Shown: positions 60,846 through 64,000 of the stretch, piece after piece
Layout: each line of letters opens with the position of its first letter
How positions within the stretch are numbered: the stretch's first letter is position 1
Assembly: GCF_022695595.1 (NCBI RefSeq)
Contig: NZ_CP074380.1
Coordinates: forward strand, 5,134,001-5,198,000
From: Streptomyces sp. MST-110588
GTDB taxonomy: Bacteria > Actinomycetota > Actinomycetes > Streptomycetales > Streptomycetaceae
DNA: 64,000 bases
Direction of reading: 5' to 3'
Translations under genes and position numbers: made by a program
Notes under the pieces: model-generated
What the model was told of the DNA's origin: nothing
The model's input: only the letters and a program-made list of their open reading frames with translations
Databases searched by the model: none

Positions 60846-61016
60846 ATGGTTCTCCACGACGTGAGCGATATGACGCCGGGCAGCCTGGCCGCCACGCTCG
60901 CTTCGCGTCGCTCGGCCTCCGCCTTTCTCGGGGTCTTCGGATGCGGGGCCGCGCGGCTGCACGTCGACCTGTGCCGCCTCGCCAGCGCGATGTGTACGGG
61001 CGGCGCCGCCGCCTGA
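60846..61016 (+). CDS. Cysteine-operon leader peptide
   Basis: A 56-codon reading frame ending FGCGAARLHVDLCRLASAMC plus TGGAAA. The segment RLHVDLCRLASAxC matches the actinobacterial family of short leader peptides found before sulfur and cysteine genes. TACGAT at 60834-60839 is a good -10 box, which would place the transcription start at or near the A of the ATG, giving a leaderless mRNA. Slow decoding of the Cys codons when cysteine is short would change the fate of the downstream C-rich RNA and so cysO-cysM expression (inference). Internal starts near the HVDLC motif are possible. Confidence 0.7.
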   Translation: MVLHDVSDMTPGSLAATLASRRSASAFLGVFGCGAARLHVDLCRLASAMCTGGAAA

Positions 61017-61129
61017 GCCGGCCCGGGACCCCGCCCGTGACGTACGAGCGCGTACGCTCCTGCCCGCCGCCCGCCCGCCCCTTCGCGCCCTTGCCGGCAG
61101 CCGGGACGGACGGGGCGCGCCGGAAGCGC

Positions 61130-61290
61130 CCTGCACGGCGCGATCGAGCAACAGCACGGCAGACGCAGACGGCAGCACAGCAGCAGTCACCAGCACACCA
61201 GCAGTCACCAGCCCGGCAACCACGCCACCGCACAGCACGGCAACCACCACGCCACCGCACCCGGCATCTCGCCACCGCACTCCGACAGGA
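61130..61290 (+). promoter_or_regulatory. C/A-rich, T-poor leader of cysO (possible Rho-loading region)
   Basis: Between the leader peptide and cysO the transcript is rich in C and A with very few T, and consists of near-repeats of CAGCAGTCACCAG and GGCAACCACGCCACCGCAC. It should be nearly unstructured, as Rho-utilisation regions are. Together with the leader peptide it may form a cysteine-responsive, Rho-dependent attenuator. No gene is seen in it. Confidence 0.4.
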
Positions 61291-61298
61291 GCTCTCTC

Positions 61299-62647
<1,349 letters not shown>

Positions 62648-62650
62648 ACC

Positions 62651-62672
62651 CGGGCCGGTGCCCACCGGCCCG
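62651..62672 (+). terminator. Terminator of the cysO-cysM operon
   Basis: CGGGCCGGT and ACCGGCCCG form a 9-bp stem with a 4-base loop, starting 4 bases after the cysM stop. Confidence 0.7.
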
Positions 62673-62831
62673 CCAGGGGCCTCCCGGCACCTCTCCGGGC
62701 CCTCTGACCTGCGACGGATCGCCGTACGTAAACACGCAACTGCACAGAAATGCGAAGAATGTCCGGTCGTGTCACGCTGGCTCTGGGCCACCGAGGCCCA
62801 CGCCCCCTTCACCCAATGAGGAGTGACTTCG

Positions 62832-63038
62832 ATGGGCATAAAGGACGAGATGCAGGGCAAGGCGCAACAGGCCAGGGAGAAGGCGCAAGGCGCCAGGGAC
62901 CAGGCTTCCGAGCGCGGCCGGCAGGCCGGGGACAAGGCGCGTCAGCGCGCCCAGCAAGGCCAGGACAAAGCGCGCCAACGCGGCCAGAACCGCCAGCAGT
63001 CCTTCGACGACATACGTGACGAACTCGACGAGCAGTAG
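62832..63038 (+). CDS. Small hydrophilic CsbD/LEA-like protein
   Basis: A 68-residue, extremely hydrophilic protein starting MGIKDEMQGKAQQAREKAQG, made of Lys/Arg/Gln/Ala heptad-like units (QAREKAQGARDQASERGRQAGDKARQRAQQGQ). It resembles CsbD-type stress proteins and LEA peptides, usually induced by general stress, but is too simple for firm assignment. AGGAG lies 8 bases before ATG 62832; a GTG at 62823 is less likely. It is monocistronic: a purine-pyrimidine alternating tract and a terminator follow. Confidence 0.75.
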   Translation: MGIKDEMQGKAQQAREKAQGARDQASERGRQAGDKARQRAQQGQDKARQRGQNRQQSFDDIRDELDEQ

Positions 63039-63048
63039 CCGCGCCCGC

Positions 63049-63107
63049 TGCACGCACGCGTACACGTGCACACGCACGTTCACATACACGTGCACGTACG
63101 CACACGC
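63049..63107. repeat. Alternating purine-pyrimidine tract
   Basis: Strict alternation runs for 31 bases (63049-63079) and, after one base out of phase, for 27 more (63081-63107). It consists of CACGCACG, TACACGTG and CACACGC steps, the type of sequence that adopts Z-DNA under negative supercoiling. It lies just after the small stress protein gene. Confidence 0.85.
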
Positions 63108-63134
63108 TTACGCGTAGCGCACCCGGCGCACACC

Positions 63135-63172
63135 CGGAAGGGGCGCACCCGCCAACCGGTGCGCCCCTTCCG
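63135..63172. terminator. Strong terminator hairpin
   Basis: CGGAAGGGGCGCACC (63135-63149) pairs perfectly with GGTGCGCCCCTTCCG (63158-63172); 15-bp stem, 8-base loop. It ends the transcript of the CsbD-like gene. The remaining bases to 63414 hold no gene. Confidence 0.85.
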
Positions 63173-63414
63173 CATGCCCGGGCCGGAGTGGGAGCAGTGC
63201 TCCCCGAGCGCCCACCCGGACTGGTGATTCCGCCCACAGCTCGCCCCGCCGGAGGAGCCACCAGCCCTTTCGCGCCTTACGCTCGTGGGCACCGCAAAGA
63301 CCGCCAAGGCCCCGGAACGGACCTGGCAAGGACCTGACAAGGGCCTGGCGGGGTTCCACCGAACCCCCTGGAGGACCCGCCGCCCCGTCCCCGCCCACGG
63401 AGGTTCACGCCCGT

Positions 63415-64000
63415 ATGAAGCTCACTGTCGTCGGTTGTTCGGGCTCGTTCCCCTCCGCGGAATCGGCCTGCTCCAGCTACCTCCTGGAGGCCGACGGCTT
63501 CAGGCTGCTCCTCGACATGGGCAACGGCGCCCTCGGCGAGCTGCAGCGCCACTGCGGACTGTACGACCTGGACGCCGTACTGCTCTCGCATCTGCACGCC
63601 GACCACTGCATCGACCTGTGCGGCTACTTCGTCGTCCGCTACTACCGCCCCGACGGCGGACGTTGCGCGCCGATGCCGGTCTACGGCCCGGCCGGCACCG
63701 AACGCCGGCTGACCGCCGCGCACGCGGACCTGCCGTCCGAGAAGGCGATGAGCGAGGTCTTCGACTTCCGTACGCTGACGCCCGGCACCTTCACCATCGG
63801 GCCCTTCGCCATCCGTACGGAACTGGTGAGCCACCCGGTGGAGGCGTTCGGCTTCCGCATCGAGCACGACGGCAAGTCACTGACGTACTCCGGGGACACC
63901 GGGACCTGCGAGGCCCTGCACACGCTCGCCGACGGCACCGACTTCTTCCTGTGCGAGGCGTCCTTCACGCACGGCAAGGAGGACATCCCGGACCTGCACC
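63415..64000 (+). CDS. Metallo-beta-lactamase-fold hydrolase, N-terminal part
   Basis: The gene runs off the window; 195 residues are visible. MKLTVVGCSGSFPSAESACSSYLLEADGFRLLLDMGNGALGEL is the typical start of ribonuclease Z/phosphodiesterase-like MBL proteins. The metal motif is LSHLHADHCIDL (HxHxDH); a further ligand His lies in LVSHPVEAFGFRIEHDGKSLTYSGDTG, with the bridging Asp in SGDTG. In actinobacteria such a gene usually follows cysM, and next to it one often finds rph; the substrate is unknown. ATG 63415 follows GGAGGTTCACGCCCGT. Confidence 0.9.
   Translation, partial: MKLTVVGCSGSFPSAESACSSYLLEADGFRLLLDMGNGALGELQRHCGLYDLDAVLLSHLHADHCIDLCGYFVVRYYRPDGGRCAPMPVYGPAGTERRLTAAHADLPSEKAMSEVFDFRTLTPGTFTIGPFAIRTELVSHPVEAFGFRIEHDGKSLTYSGDTGTCEALHTLADGTDFFLCEASFTHGKEDIPDLH

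Overview
This is a 64-kb stretch of a Streptomyces-type chromosome. The DNA is very GC-rich with strongly GC-biased third codon positions, GTG and TTG starts are common, and genes are coupled by ATGA or TGATG overlaps. Typical actinobacterial markers are present: an SsgA-like sporulation protein, F420-dependent chemistry, CysO/CysM/Mec cysteine synthesis and TTA codons confined to an accessory cluster. The species cannot be named from the sequence.

Layout. 1-2.1 kb: the end of a sugar ABC permease plus a GH20 hexosaminidase, an arrangement like dasC-dasD chitooligosaccharide uptake. 2.7-8.6 kb: a three-gene xanthine-dehydrogenase-type molybdoenzyme operon (FAD, 2Fe-2S and Mo subunits). Its 2Fe-2S subunit has a very long disordered N-terminus with TG(H/Q)W repeats and a one-base frame break. 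8.5-18.2 kb: an apparently acquired island between two near-identical 87-bp copies of the 3' end of the Mo-subunit gene. It encodes a RiPP pathway: membrane protein, F420-type LLM reductase, LanD-like cysteine decarboxylase, degenerate kinase-like protein, a 47-residue precursor ending in Cys, an M16 protease pair, an APH-type kinase and a HopA1-like lyase. It looks like a class V lanthipeptide/thioamitide-type pathway without a YcaO enzyme. 18.4-21.2 kb: MFS exporter, LysR regulator and tRNA-Cys.

21.5-32.5 kb: an MFS protein, a Phd/RHH-Doc toxin-antitoxin pair, a DEAD-type helicase, an IclR regulator, a secreted Lon-domain protein, a truncated VapC and an OpuC-type osmoprotectant ABC operon. 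32.6-46.6 kb: an Lrp regulator divergent from hppD, a GlcD-like oxidase, an acyl-carrier-like protein lacking its serine, a flavin disulfide oxidoreductase, a tandem-Lrp regulator divergent from an MFS gene, a VOC protein, a frameshifted SsgA-like gene and three consecutive RDD membrane proteins. 47-53.7 kb: a secreted M6 metalloprotease, pncA/pncB, clpS and its DUF2017 partner.

53.8-64 kb: an array of about thirteen 19-bp repeats, an amino-acid permease, and the cysteine-biosynthesis locus (mec, then leader peptide-cysO-cysM) interrupted by a cobalamin-riboswitch-controlled ABC transporter operon ending in a FhuF-like Fe-S protein. The window ends inside a metallo-beta-lactamase-fold gene. 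The best candidate for an undescribed system is the flanked RiPP island at 8.5-18.2 kb. The CysO protein carrying a long tail after its Gly-Gly is a second notable point.
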